The position numbers were made by a program, and so were the translations under genes. Shown here piece by piece: positions 1 through 10,604 of a DNA stretch of 64,000 nucleotides. Location of the stretch: contig NC_079420.1 in NCBI RefSeq assembly GCF_026213295.1, positions 19,038,518-19,102,517 on the forward strand. The letters are read 5' to 3'. Each line of letters begins with the position of its first letter. Position 1 is the stretch's first letter. Under the pieces are notes generated by a model. That model worked only from the letters and a program-made list of their open reading frames with translations. It was not told where the DNA came from and did no database searches. The DNA comes from Gadus chalcogrammus. Its lineage: Eukaryota; Chordata; Actinopteri; Gadiformes; Gadidae.

Positions 1-351
1 CAATCAGCATTCATTAGCAGAATGCTAGCGTGTATGGCCAACAACGGCCCAAACTGTAAGAAATCGAAAGGACATCACTCACTCAAGTACTCACTCATTT
101 GACTTTTGAACCATAATCTATATTGAACTTGCGGAATCTACAATAAAATTTGCGATATTTCTCCGACAAGCAGGTGAAAGAGGCATAATTAGCCGTTTAG
201 CCCCATAGACTCCCATTCAATCTGGACTCGCCCGCGATCACCCCCAGTGGATGTCTCATGGAACTACAACCAAAATCGGTACAATGGGGCGTATAGGGAG
301 TGCCCAGGCTCTTATGGCAAGCCGAGTGTGCCACAATTCGACTTCAATTAA
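1..351. other. Unassigned non-coding sequence at left edge
   Basis: I see no gene, RNA or transposon end here. Short open frames in this stretch run on into the CpG-rich repeat that follows and have no recognisable protein content. Confidence 0.5.
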
Positions 352-540
352 ACGCGTTCTGAAACGCCAGCACGCGTGCCCAGAACGCGTTTTGGTTTTC
401 CAGAACGCGTTCCGGCGTTTCAGCGCGCGCGCCCAGAACGCGTTCCGGCGTTTCAGCGCGCGCGCCCAGAACGCGTTCTGGCATTTCAGCGCGCGCGCCA
501 AGAACGCGTTCCGGCATTTCTGCGCGCGCGCTCAGAACGC
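352..540. repeat. CpG-rich minisatellite built on AACGCGTT
   Basis: About five imperfect units of roughly 33-36 bp follow one another. Each carries an AACGCGTT core, a TTTC(A/T)G(C/C)GCGCGCG stretch and a GCGTTTC/GCATTTC variant. CpG and CGCG are far more frequent than in the AT-rich flanks. The array runs directly into a perfect palindrome. The open frames across it on both strands only translate the repeat. Confidence 0.7.
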
Positions 541-542
541 AT

Positions 543-582
543 ATTAGCATATTAACAGCACGCGTGCTGTTAATATGCTAAT
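543..582. repeat. 40-bp perfect palindrome
   Basis: The two 20-base halves are exact reverse complements centred on ACGCGT, with no loop. It lies at the edge of the CpG-rich minisatellite and could extrude a cruciform. It is not a transposon terminus that I recognise. Confidence 0.85.
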
Positions 583-906
583 GCGCTCCTCCCCTCAATT
601 TTCTCAGCCAATAGATTTGAGCCGTTTTCACCTAATCATATGCTAGGGCAAACACACAGACAACATCAGTCGAGACCAGAGGCCTGTTTCAGGTAGCTGG
701 TTTTGAGGCAACCCCGAGTTTGTTCGCTCTGAGTTAGAGGAAACTCTGGATTTTCCGTTTCAGGTAGCAGGTTCAGCGCAACCGAGAGTTAGTTGCTGCG
801 GCAACATACGCCGTGGGTCTAACCTGCTCGGGAGGTGGTTAGACCTACTCTGAGTTTGTTGTCTATAAGGCTGAAGGCAGCTCTCCGACAGAAGGAAGTG
901 TTAGAA

Positions 907-1050
907 ATGGCATGTCCTTTCCTACGAGAGCCTGTGTACGTAGAGGCTTCGATCCTCAGAAGGAATCTCCGTGAGGAACGATTATTAAGACCCCGGTTGG
1001 ATATACTTTATTTTCCTGATAATTTTCTTCACGAGCGCTATCGTTTTTAA
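907..1050 (+). pseudogene. HARBI1-like Harbinger transposase, N-terminal fragment
   Basis: The frame begins MACPFLREPVYVEAS, continues with a basic stretch (ILRRNLREERLLRPRLD) and ends FPDNFLHERYRF before a stop. This is the pattern of the N-terminal region of fish HARBI1-like nucleases, which normally continue through a DDE nuclease domain. Only about 47 residues remain, and no catalytic part follows in any frame. An open frame continues 24 codons upstream (from 835), but family similarity starts at the methionine at 907. It is a deletion-truncated transposase remnant inside the Harbinger element. Confidence 0.65.
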
Positions 1051-2429
1051 GCGCAATCCATCATTAATTTAGACCACCTTCTCAGCCCCCATGTTAACTG
1101 TCAAACGCATCGGGGGCATGCTTGAAGTTTAAGTTTAAGTTTTTTGACGCAATTAACGCATGAGTAGAATGATCTGCCCCGTGCATCCCACCCGCTCTGT
1201 AGGCTACTACAGTCACTTTAACGTTGTGGCTTTCCCTAGATCAGAGTAGCTGACTAACCACGGACCTATAACTGCTGCAAGTCAAGAAACTCATTTTAAG
1301 AATGCAAGGCAGAAAAGTCCCTGGTACTGCTTTTAACCAGATGCTGTTCTTCTCTACACGCACATGCTCAGCATAATCGTATGCAATGTTCACTGAAGTA
1401 AAACCCTTTGAGTGAACTGTTCAACAAAATAAATTGTCCCACCACAGCCCGTGTTCTAATAAAGACAATCTACTTTTTATGAGGATTTCTTTATTTCCTG
1501 AAAGCACAAAGTAATTCATATTGGGTATGTTTTTAGAGCAGGGAACAGTATCCCAGTTTCCACCTCACCCACCTTTAACTTATGTTCCAAAATTTGGATC
1601 TCCAAAGCATCCTTTTGCATCTTTTAAATTGTTACAATTGCATGAAGGTTGGTGAGGGCATCTGGTTCAAGTAGCCTAGGGCGATGACGCCATCAGTAAT
1701 TGGAAGAAGATGATTAGACAGTGAAATGATTACTTGAGCCAGAATATTGCCCCATCTAATTTGTAACGTGCTGTGTTGCGTGTACATATTTAATTATTTT
1801 GAATAACCAACCTCTTATAAAGGCATTTCTATCCTGGAGGGTGGGGGGGGTCAGAGGAGCTCCCCCCAGGGATGCCCTCAGCCACAGGACGCATAGCCTA
1901 CTCTGTTCGCTGAGGGCCATCCCCTCAGCCTCTGTGAGGGCTGCAGAGGTGGACCCCCTCCAGTCTGCCGGGGCTCTGCTTTTTTTCGATTTGCTAACAT
2001 GGAGGAAAATGTTACCCTAAAATTCATTAAGCGCTATTTTGAAGACATGTATATATATATATGTAATGCATTTTGCCTAGGTGTAGCCTTCTAATATATC
2101 TAAATCCTATTAACTATTGGCAGTGTTGGGGTGGCTGGGAAATGTACTACTTACATTTACTGCTTAAATATAGGCCCATCACATGTTGAAAATAGCTGTT
2201 AAATTAGGTAGAGCAGGCAAAACAGCACAATTGATTTGATTTCAATTAAACCTTAGTTTACATTTTTGAACTATATTTTTGTACTTCATCTTCATTTGCT
2301 GCCAAGTCCTCTTGGGGCAACTCGGGGTTGCGTAAATTGACACACACACATACACACAATTTACATATTGAATGAGTGGAAGATATTAAACTATCCTCTT
2401 ATTTTATTTTACTAATTTATTTTACACAG

Positions 2430-2600
2430 GCATTGACTTGTTCAGCTATTTCATGCCAAGAAATCTCTCGTGCTCTCGCTGCCGCGGCGGTATTGTTTTT
2501 TTTGTTTAAAGGGGTAACTGCTCGGCATACGCGTTCATTAGAATTTCCAATTCCGTGGGGAAAAGTAAGTGGATCTCCGCTTTTGGTCCATGTTTGATCA
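2430..2600 (-). pseudogene. Harbinger Myb/SANT-like protein, frameshifted remnant
   Basis: Reading leftward on the minus strand, one frame gives FPTELEILMNAYAEQLPL and then a stop. A second frame resumes directly afterwards with KKNNTAAAARAREISW and HEIAEQVNAC. Together these match the Myb/SANT-like DNA-binding protein that accompanies Harbinger transposases. The break falls at a run of eight A residues (revcomp of about 2492-2499), which suggests a slippage frameshift. Autonomous Harbingers use this partner for nuclear import and DNA binding of the transposase; here it is inactive. Confidence 0.65.
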
Positions 2601-4362
2601 TGTTATCAGAGATCCATTGATGATGGCTCTTTATAGTCAACAGGCACGCCCCCAACCCAGCGTGAACACACTCCGAGTTGATTAAGCCAACGCTGATCGC
2701 CTGTTCTGAAACCGAAAACCCAGAGTTGCTTTTCAACCCTGAACTCTGAGTCAACCAACTCAGAGCGCAGGATTAAACTCAGAGTATGTTAAACCAGCTA
2801 CCTGAAACAGGCCTCAGAGCTCTTCTTTCGCGAATCTTTTCTGTTGTGTCGTTCTTAAAGTCGAAAGATGTTAAGATGTTTCAAATTAGGTGGTTAATGT
2901 GGAGGTGGTGAACACTACAAGTACATACACTTTGACTATACACTATCTAAGCTACTTGACCGAACATTGTGTATGGTAAGTGCCGTGGCAACTATGATAA
3001 CATAATTAAAAAATAATTTTATTTATAGCGTATCGTTTATTACAGCATTACATGAGTCAGCTTATTCGTCTTCCGAGTACAATAAAAACAATAACAGAGT
3101 TCAGAAGTTAGAGTTAAAATTCCATTAGAAGTAAATAAGTCCGTCTGAAGTATTAACATGCAGTTGCAGGTTTTAGCCTGTATGTGGTAGTAGCCTATAA
3201 GACGAGGTATAATTCACTTCATCAGTTGGAATGAGACAGATAGAAAAAACTATATATATATATAGAATATATAAAATGTAATAGAAAAAATACAATAATA
3301 GTGTACTTTATTAAGCCGTTGTGGAAATTCTTTCTCTACATTTAACCTATCTGGTACTACTACACCCAGAGCAGCATGTGGCCACACAGGTACAACTGAC
3401 AGAGAAGACCACACTGTTATACAAGTCAAAAAACAGTAAAGGAGAAAAAAGCTGCAGCCAGCCCTGTGTAACAACAGGCCGGAGCAGCAAGCAGAGCCAG
3501 AGTCAAAGTGTATGTACTTGTAGTGTTCACCACCTCCACATTAACCACCTAATTTGAAACATCTTAACATCTTACGACTTTAAGAACGACACAACAGAAA
3601 AGATCCGCGAAAGAAGAGCTCTGGTCTCGACTGATGTTGTCTGATGTTGTCTGTATCGTTACACTTCCTGTGATGGTGGTAAAGACTATTTACCAGTGCA
3701 CACACACACACAAGCACACACACACACACACACCAGATTTTCTTTTAAATAGATTATTTAATTTATTTTCTGTACATAATAAAACCATCCTGGAGGAAAT
3801 TAAAAAAAAATTACTGAAAAAACCCAATCTATTCCCCAGGCGCCCTCTTCTCAACCCAGTAGCTGGATGCAGTCACCTGGTGGCGAGGACGAGCTCTGGG
3901 ACCCAGTCCTCAGCCTTGCACGGTTAACCTTTCTTAGAGTAATGACAGAAGGTCACAACATGTAAAAAAAACAAAACATATAAATACATGAAACATGTAT
4001 ATAAATACGAGACCATAGACTTTTTGTTTTTCTTTATTTTAAAAACAAAATACACGTAATAAGTAAAATACTAAACCATAGACTCCCATCAAAATAGGAA
4101 ATAGGGAAGAAAAAAAAAAAAATAGTATTTCAAGTATTACACTGAACACTAAACTGTACAAATACATATCTTATTGGCTGGAGGGTGCTTTGAGATATGC
4201 TCGACATGATCCACTGATGACAATTATTTCCTTTCTAATTCTCATTTTAGAAAGAAAAGCGGTGTGGGGGGGGTATTACGTATGTTTGCTACTACAGTTT
4301 CCCTGGGAAGAATAAAGTATCTATCAATCCATCCATCTTTCTATCCTTCCCAGTAATGTGGT

Positions 4363-7300
4363 TTACTGGTGATGAAAACGGATGAGCTTTTTGAATTTAT
4401 GTCTAACAGAGTCCTTATTCAGACTCTCTGTTGCCCGTCTTGCCAGATGGTTCATCCTTATTTTACAATATAAAGAGGATGCCATTTTCACCAAAATATG
4501 TACGTGATTGTCGTCAACAGTGGTTTCGAACATGTGGTTGTGCAGCTGAGGGAACAATGTCTTACCAGCACTGTATTCCAGTACTTGAGTGACAATGGCT
4601 GAAGTTATAACATTGCACTGGGGGAGTTTGCCGGAAGTTGTTCTCAAAATTCCCTGAAGGCAACGCTCCGACTCCCTGCACACAGCAACTATCCCGGCAG
4701 ATGGTTTGGACAAACCTCCACGATTCTTTAACAGAATGAAGGGATGTACGGTGGCTGAAGTAAGAGCGTCCGCGCAAGGCATGCAGGTATGCTTTTCCTT
4801 TAGCTTTTGGACCACAAAGTCAGCAATGTAGTTGATTGCAGCATCCTTGTAGTCAGACATAGAATCAACATTTGGGCAGTGCTGGTATTCACGGTCACAT
4901 TGCTCCACAGGCTTCAGATCAAACCTGCGCAAGGTGTTCGCCGCAGAAAGTGTGACATCCATGATGGTGGTATTATCACGTAGGATGCAGTTGCCTGTTC
5001 TTGTCTTTACTTGGGACAAAAGAAGACGCTTGTAGGCAGCTGTAAACTGTCTTGATGTGGGATTGTTGTTGAATCCACCACATGCTCTCAGACAGGAGAA
5101 GAAAAGCTCAAGGTGATCTTGGCTCAGCCTGTAGGTATGGAGGTAACTGCATGGTGCGTTTGGCTGGATGACCACTTCAAGGAAAATATTCCATGCACTT
5201 GCGCAACTGGCAATAAAGCCAACTACACAAGTTTTTCTCGGGCCTAAATGCACCAGCCTGCCTTTGCTGTCTTTCAGTTCCAAGAGTGACCTTTGGGCCT
5301 TAAGCAGGATTTCCTGTACCCGATCTTTGTTGGATATCCTCATTGGGGCTTTGGACCCCTTCCCCAAAGGGTTCCTGCTGTTAAGGACATCGAAGGCGGC
5401 ATAAATGGTTCTCAGGAACTTCACTGTCTCCTCGCACCCGCTGAACTGTGGGAGATGCAACTGTGTGTTACAGTACTCAAGAGCATCTGCTACACTGCTG
5501 CTGAACACCTGTGCTGCAAGCTTCACCTTCATCTTCTGTTTCTCCCACCGTACATGAGCCATTTGGAACATCTCTTGAAGTTTATTCAACTCCTCAATGT
5601 ATTTCCAACGGATTTCACCATTTGGAGTTTGGAGTAAACCTTCGTCAGCCAATGTGTTTCTGAGCAGCTTCAACATATGGTTAACATCCAGAAGCACATG
5701 GACCATTTGTGATGGATCAGCAGGATGTGCAAAAGAGGATCTCATGTTATTGACGTCCAATGTTGCTCCCAGGGCTCTCAGCATGGAAAAGTGGCATGAT
5801 GGTCCATCGCACGTCAATGAGACTGTACGAACTCCGGTGGTATGGAGTCGATGAAGGCATTCACTGATGATGTTGGCACGCTCTTCACCAGTCATTCCGT
5901 CAATGAGGAAGTAGGCAACAGGGATTTTCCAGGAGTCGTTAATGGCTACAACCATGAGGACCAAGGCACCTTTGGCTGGTGGCAGACTGTCATCAACAGT
6001 GCCACAGCCAAGGTCCACATATCCATGGAATCTTCCAGCTGCATGTTCCACGTGCTTTCGAATGGCCACTTCATCCAACATGAGAGCGCACAGGGTCTCC
6101 TTTCCTTCAACCATTCTGTTCTGCGCATGACACGCAAGAGCAGAAAATGCAGGTTTTGTAAAACCAGGATCCGCAGAAATGTGGCTGTACCACGTCCGGA
6201 TGGTGGCGGGATGGGGCAGTACAAGGTCAAAAGCTTTACGCACAAAACTATACGCTTTGGCGGAATAGAAGTGCAGAGTCATTGCAAATGACCGCAACTC
6301 CTCCGACACTTTCAATCTTTTACTTTGCACCCTTCTGGAGAGCAAGGTCTTATGGACTCCACTGAAGGAGTTCTCCAGCATCTCTGCACAGCCACTAGAA
6401 ATTAGCAGTTTCTCTTTGAGAGAAGTGATGACCTGAGTTAGGCAGGAAACTTTAATCTTAAATGTCCTACTCTTCTTCTTCCTGCTCTTCTGCTGCACCA
6501 ATCTAAGTTTTTTTCTAATAGATCCCATTTTATTTTCTGCCTGTCTTTTGAAAGATATAGGAGATTTCCTCATTGCATAATAATGGTCAGCATGGTGCGA
6601 TGCTGTGGCTTCGGAATCATTAACCTGTACCTTAACAGCTTCATCCACTATAACTGAAACCTCTGTGGCTTTCGAAACATTAACCTGAGCCTCATCAGCT
6701 TCATCAACAACACCTTCGACATCTAAAAAGACTTTGCAGTAATTGTGTTCTCTATTCACATTAATTAGCGCTGCCCTTTCCTTAGATGGTGATCCAGGGA
6801 TGCCAAAAAGGGTGGGGATCGCATCTGGCTTGAGATTGCGATTGATGGTGAAGCAGTCCTCTGTGAAATGGCGGGCACAGATTCTGCTAGACGTATTTGG
6901 TAACCACTTCTTGCGGTTTATGTTTTTCAACCACTGGCCGAGCCTTTTCTTCTTTTGGAGCGGGAAACTGTGGAGCAATTATGTTTATTACCTTCAAGGG
7001 TATTTCAAATTCATTTTAATAAACAATAGGATGGAACACTATCGAATGATAAATATATTATTAGTGCAATCTCAAGTTAACACGCCCAATAATCATCTAC
7101 TTCTTTTACTTTGAACTGCATTGTATGTCAAAGGTGCTACATAAATAAAGTTAAAGTGCGTATTGGAAGTTAATGTTTTTAAAATATTTATACATAACAT
7201 TCTCTGAAAATTGCTCTTTGAAATTAAAATGCAGGATTTTATCAGTTTAAAAAAGTATATCGGCAAAAAATCCAGTTTTAAAGTGACTATTTTGAGCAAG

Positions 7301-10300
7301 GCTTCAAAAACCGTTGTTTTTTTATGTGATACGTCAAACGCGTCATATTACGTAGGAATTGGTAGACGCGGTCGCTGTTGCTGCCTCAGCTCTATGCGTA
7401 GTTGTGAGTAGTTACCGCGGTGAGGGGGCTTGTATTCCCCCCCCCCCTGTGGTTTTTGGGTTTTTCCAATCGACGAGATGAGGTTTTGTATCTGTGGGGG
7501 TTGTTCCAACTCCGACCTCTTGTCCGACCATCTCCGATTTGACAGTTTCCCCGATCGGAGAAAGGATGGAGCAGGCTTTCGAGCCTGCAAACCCTCACGT
7601 TAGTTGTACTCACTCGTTCTCCAGTAGGGGCATACACACGACCTCTTTGACGCCAGGGTTGTTGGCCTTTTCACTGGAGCAGCGCTGAAGGTCCCAGGTG
7701 GCCAGGCGCACCGTGGCCCGGCTGTCCCGCGGGCCCGGGGCCGGTGCCTCGCGGGGCCGCAGGGACGCCCTCTGCGTGGGTCCTCCCGGCGGGAGGTCGA
7801 GGTCGTCGCTCCGGAGGCTGAACGAGGTTGGGCTCGGATGGGACCGACCCGTGTAGGTCAGCCCGCCGTTGGTATTGGTGGACGGAGTTCTTGAGCGCTC
7901 CACAAACACCTGGAAACGGATCTTGTCCAGTAGGGAGCGGTTTATGTGATCGACCCGAACCAGGTCCTCGATGCTCTTGAACGGACCGTGTTGGGTCCGA
8001 TAGGCGACAATGTTCCGGGCGATTTTCTCCGTGATGCCGCGGATGCTCATGAGCTGCGGCGGGACGGCGGTGTTGATGTTCATGCCGCTGCAGAAGGACA
8101 TATGCTCCGGGTCTCTCCGCAGGGAGGACGGGGAGTGCTGCGACGAACTGGTCCTACTCGACACGCAGATCTCCACTTTAATAATCTCCAGTTTGGTGGC
8201 GCCTATCCCACTCACCAGCGCTAGGTCCTCCACCTTCTTGAAGCCCCCGATGCAGTCCCGGTACTCCACGATGCTCCGCGCCACGGGGCGGTTGACACCG
8301 GGCAGGGTCATGAGCTCTTCCTCCGTGGCCGTGTTGATGTTCAGCCGCTCCTGGTTCACCATAATTCTTCTGACACCACAACTCTATCTCCCTCCTATTG
8401 CCATGGTGTCTCCCCCTTTTGGGTGGTTGCTGTTCTCCCTCACGGCTAGCTGGCTCAAAATTGTACGGAAGTGGTCCGAAACTGTTATCCATTGTTGTTA
8501 TGTTTCCTATGTAGTCTATGATGATTAGAACGTCCGTCTACCAATTCCTACGTCACGCTCGAAACGAGCGTTTGAGATGCGGAAGTAAAATTGTATCACA
8601 AAAACGGCTCAAGATGCCACTTGTAGTGTAGATTTATTAATAAAATCTAAATAATCGTGTATTCGAATTTTTTTCCTATATGATTCTTCACTGCAGTATC
8701 TAACTTCCAATACGCACTTTAAGTATAAGGACAATTCTGCTGCCTGTACCTTTAGCATGTTGCATGTTTTAAAAATACAAATCATTTTATGTATTAATCA
8801 AATAGTCAGTGGAACAGAAATCAACAAATTCCATAATATCTGAATAATAACAAAACAATATAATAAAATAAAAAAAGTGATGGCATTCTGGTAATCCCAA
8901 TAGTTTGCAACGGTCATTAGTATAATATTTAATTTCATCTGTAGGATTCTGACTGTCAGTGTGAACATAGGGGTTATCTTTTTGATCTAAAACGATCACA
9001 CAAATAAAATGTGAGATTTTGTGCAGCATTTGAAACATATCAAAACAATATTGCCTCCTTTTATTTTTATTTTTAACTTTAATTATAAGTAGAAAATGCA
9101 TTTCCTGCAGAAAATGCGATGAGTGCTGTAGTGCCAAGTAAAAAGAAAAAGTAAATGTTTGGAAACAAATAAAGTGACCGCTAAATGAAAAGCGCAAAGC
9201 ATTGCTAAAAATTCAGAAATTTAAAATGAATGGAACTGAAGAATCGGAAATGCCAAATGTATTGCCCTGCACTGTGAGTGAGTGAGTGAGTGAGTGAGTG
9301 AGTGAAAAAGACCATGGGTTCAATTTTCACCGGAATTACACTTTAATGATCAACCGATTCAATGCGAGTAGTTTCCATAAATGACTTGTTAAACCGGCTT
9401 GTATCACCTCCTTAATATTATAAATAAACCATTTAAGTGAATATGTATGCTCATACAATATATAATAGTGTGTATCTAACAAATGTGTACAACACTTCAA
9501 TCGAAAGTTAAAATATGCATCGCTAACCTGATCGTTAAGCCCAACAAATGACTTGGCTCCAAGCTAAAATGCTGTAATCTATTTGGAAGATAGTACGCCG
9601 GTGCGTGCAAGTTGTAAATCGCAAATCTCCCCGACTCCTCGGGAGTCCAGCCTTCTTCCGAGATGCATTTTTGACGTAGTTTCCAGTCTCAAAGCATTTA
9701 TAGCGTTCCTGCTCATCTTTGTGATTGTGTCATGAAATTGGCTAGTCCTTGTTTATTTTTAGCTACATTAGCCTCTTTAGCAAACCAGCCCGAAAACAAA
9801 CTACACAACTTTGCATTGTATTGCAAGCACAGCAAGACCATGCAACGTATAAATTGGTGACCGGAGTAAAGTAGCAATGTAATCAATTGTGTAAGAGCAT
9901 TTACAATTAAAAGGACCAACGTGGTACAAATATAAAGAAAAAAAGAGGCTAATGTGGCTAACAAATAGCAATAGCACTTTAAGATCATTGAATTTATATA
10001 AAGTACGTTATAAATAAAATGTATTATTATTATTAATAACAATAAACAACATGCAACTCGGAAGGCTGGCGTCCGAGGTTTCAGGAACACACCATGAGGC
10101 AGAACCTACTCGTCAACAAAAATGGCTGCGCCCGTAGAGAGATTTATTTTCTTTGTATTTGTATCACGTCGGTCATTTTAATGAAGGATTTAAACGCTTT
10201 TACACAATTGATTACATTTCTACTTTATGCCGGTCACCAACTAATGCATGTCGGTCTTGCTGTGCGTGCAATACAATGTAAAGTTGTGTTGTTTTCTAGC

Positions 10301-10604
10301 TGGTTTGCTACAGAGGCTAATGTAGCTAACCATAACAATGACTAGCCAATGAGAAACGGGAAATATACTACGACCAAAGGGAAATGCAGCCAGAAAGCTG
10401 GGAGATTTGCGACTTGCACGTACCAGCATAAGATCCAAATGGACTACAGCATGCTTACAGTGTGGTGGAAAAAAACTGTTATTTGACGATAAAGTTTACT
10501 TTTTATCATAAATTATTAGTTTAGAAATAATCTTTCACAAACCTGTAAAGGGACACCTTGCTTTCCGATCGATTCACGCAGTTGTTAGCAACACAGCCCG
10601 TCAT
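4363..10604 (-). CDS. THAP9-like P-element transposase, copy A (2 exons)
   Basis: Exon 1 is 10543-10604 and exon 2 is 4363-6967, joined by a GT-AG intron in matching phase to give about 888 residues. Exon 1 (MTGCVANNC...) supplies the two zinc cysteines C4 and C9 of a THAP domain. Exon 2 supplies C51 and H54 (CARHF) and the closing KPDAIPTLF. The RNase H-like core of P-type transposases shows three candidate acidic residues: D319 (LMLDEVAIRKH), D408 (LTCDGPSCHF) and E641 (SQDHLELFFSC). A linker with leucine-rich helix lies between THAP and core. No stop or frameshift interrupts it. Such enzymes cut at transposon inverted repeats in the nucleus, using GTP as cofactor. The main exon alone would start at a methionine inside the intron (6978), so the distant exon 1 decides the start. 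Confidence 0.9.
7603..8362 (-). pseudogene. eepd1: Captured exon fragment of eepd1 (double HhH region)
   Basis: The protein begins MVNQERLNINTATEEEL and has two helix-hairpin-helix/ComEA-type DNA-binding repeats (LNINTA...LPGVN and MNINTA...IRGIT). It ends within the start of the endonuclease/exonuclease/phosphatase domain (RLATWDLQ ... VVCMPLLEN). This matches the first coding exon of vertebrate EEPD1, a nuclease of replication-fork repair. The myristoylated N-terminus (about 34 residues) is missing, with an in-frame stop upstream. The rest of the nuclease domain is absent from the window. A GTGAGT donor follows the exon, so genomic DNA rather than cDNA was captured. The family's ATWN asparagine is D here. 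It lies wholly inside the TTAA element. A functional product is unlikely, though the frame is open for 250 codons. Confidence 0.85.
8349..8492 (-). CDS. Short ORF upstream of the eepd1 fragment, unrecognised
   Basis: An ATG-led frame starts MDNSFGPLPYNFEPASREGE and is rich in basic residues, with WCQKNYGEP near the end. It then runs into the eepd1 sequence in the wrong frame, so only about 48 residues are not shadow. The YNFEP motif followed by a WC pair loosely resembles the N-terminus of transposon-linked proteins annotated in fish as P2X7-like, but I cannot confirm this. It could be what remains of the autonomous parent element's own gene. Confidence 0.25.
9274..9304. repeat. GAGT tetranucleotide repeat
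   Basis: About eight GTGA/GAGT units here; the same place in copy C (about 23208-23220) has about three or four. It is a length polymorphism between the two paralogous units. Confidence 0.8.
9570..10452. repeat. Foldback element in transposase intron 1, copy A
   Basis: The two halves are imperfect inverted repeats of about 400 bp. The outer ends are ATGCTGTAATCTATTTGG on the left and CCAAATGGACTACAGCAT on the right; matching inner segments include TGTAATCAATTGTGTAAGAG and its reverse complement with mismatches. It lies between transposase exons 1 and 2. Copies B (partial) and C carry it at the same place, so it predates their amplification. Confidence 0.75.

Larger units (their letters stand above)
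680..2814. mobile_element. Degenerate PIF/Harbinger DNA transposon, 2.1 kb
   Basis: The termini are inverted repeats of about 22 bp starting AGGCCTGTTTCAGGTAGC. They are flanked by a 3-bp CAG duplication (677-679 and 2815-2817), and a 3-bp duplication is usual for PIF/Harbinger. The element keeps decayed pieces of both genes normally carried by autonomous Harbingers: a HARBI1-like transposase N-terminus on the plus strand near the left end and a Myb/SANT-like protein on the minus strand near the right end. Both are broken, so it is non-autonomous. It inserted into the left arm of an older foldback element. Between 1051 and 2430 I see no other coding content. Confidence 0.8.
657..3644. mobile_element. 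Foldback TIR element, left arm split by a Harbinger insertion
   Basis: The left end (657-679, continuing at 2818-2937) and the right end (3501-3644) are inverted copies of about 140 bp, beginning CAGACAACATCAGTCGAGAC. The left copy is broken after 23 bases by the Harbinger-type element at 680-2814; rejoining across that insert restores the match to the right arm. Without the insert the element is about 850 bp. The interior (2938-3500) has no recognisable protein. I could not find a clear target duplication, so its superfamily is unassigned. Confidence 0.7.
7155..8718. mobile_element. TTAA-flanked TIR transposon carrying an eepd1 fragment
   Basis: The ends are perfect 18-bp inverted repeats, AGTGCGTATTGGAAGTTA, flanked on both sides by TTAA (7151-7154 and 8719-8722). 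Copy C of the surrounding unit has the same flanks with a single TTAA and no insert at about 22655, a direct empty site. TTAA duplication is typical of piggyBac and of Kolobok; the termini lack the usual piggyBac CCC start, so the superfamily is open. A second inverted pair, CGTAGGAATTGGTAGACG, lies about 190 bp inside each end. No transposase is present, so it is non-autonomous. The middle is a piece of host gene eepd1. Confidence 0.9.

Noticed and set aside
5842..6291. Plus-strand frame of 149 codons inside the copy A transposase (similar ones in B and C)
   Set aside because: Shadow of the well-supported minus-strand transposase; conserved only because the copies are near identical.
7392..7637. 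Minus-strand frames just downstream of the eepd1 fragment
   Set aside because: They follow the retained splice donor in intron-like DNA and show no EEPD1 similarity.
8787..9197. Minus-strand frame of 136 codons, repeated at 22743-23231
   Set aside because: AT-rich, no recognisable domain, and it lies in transposase intron 1 in both copies; open by composition and duplication.
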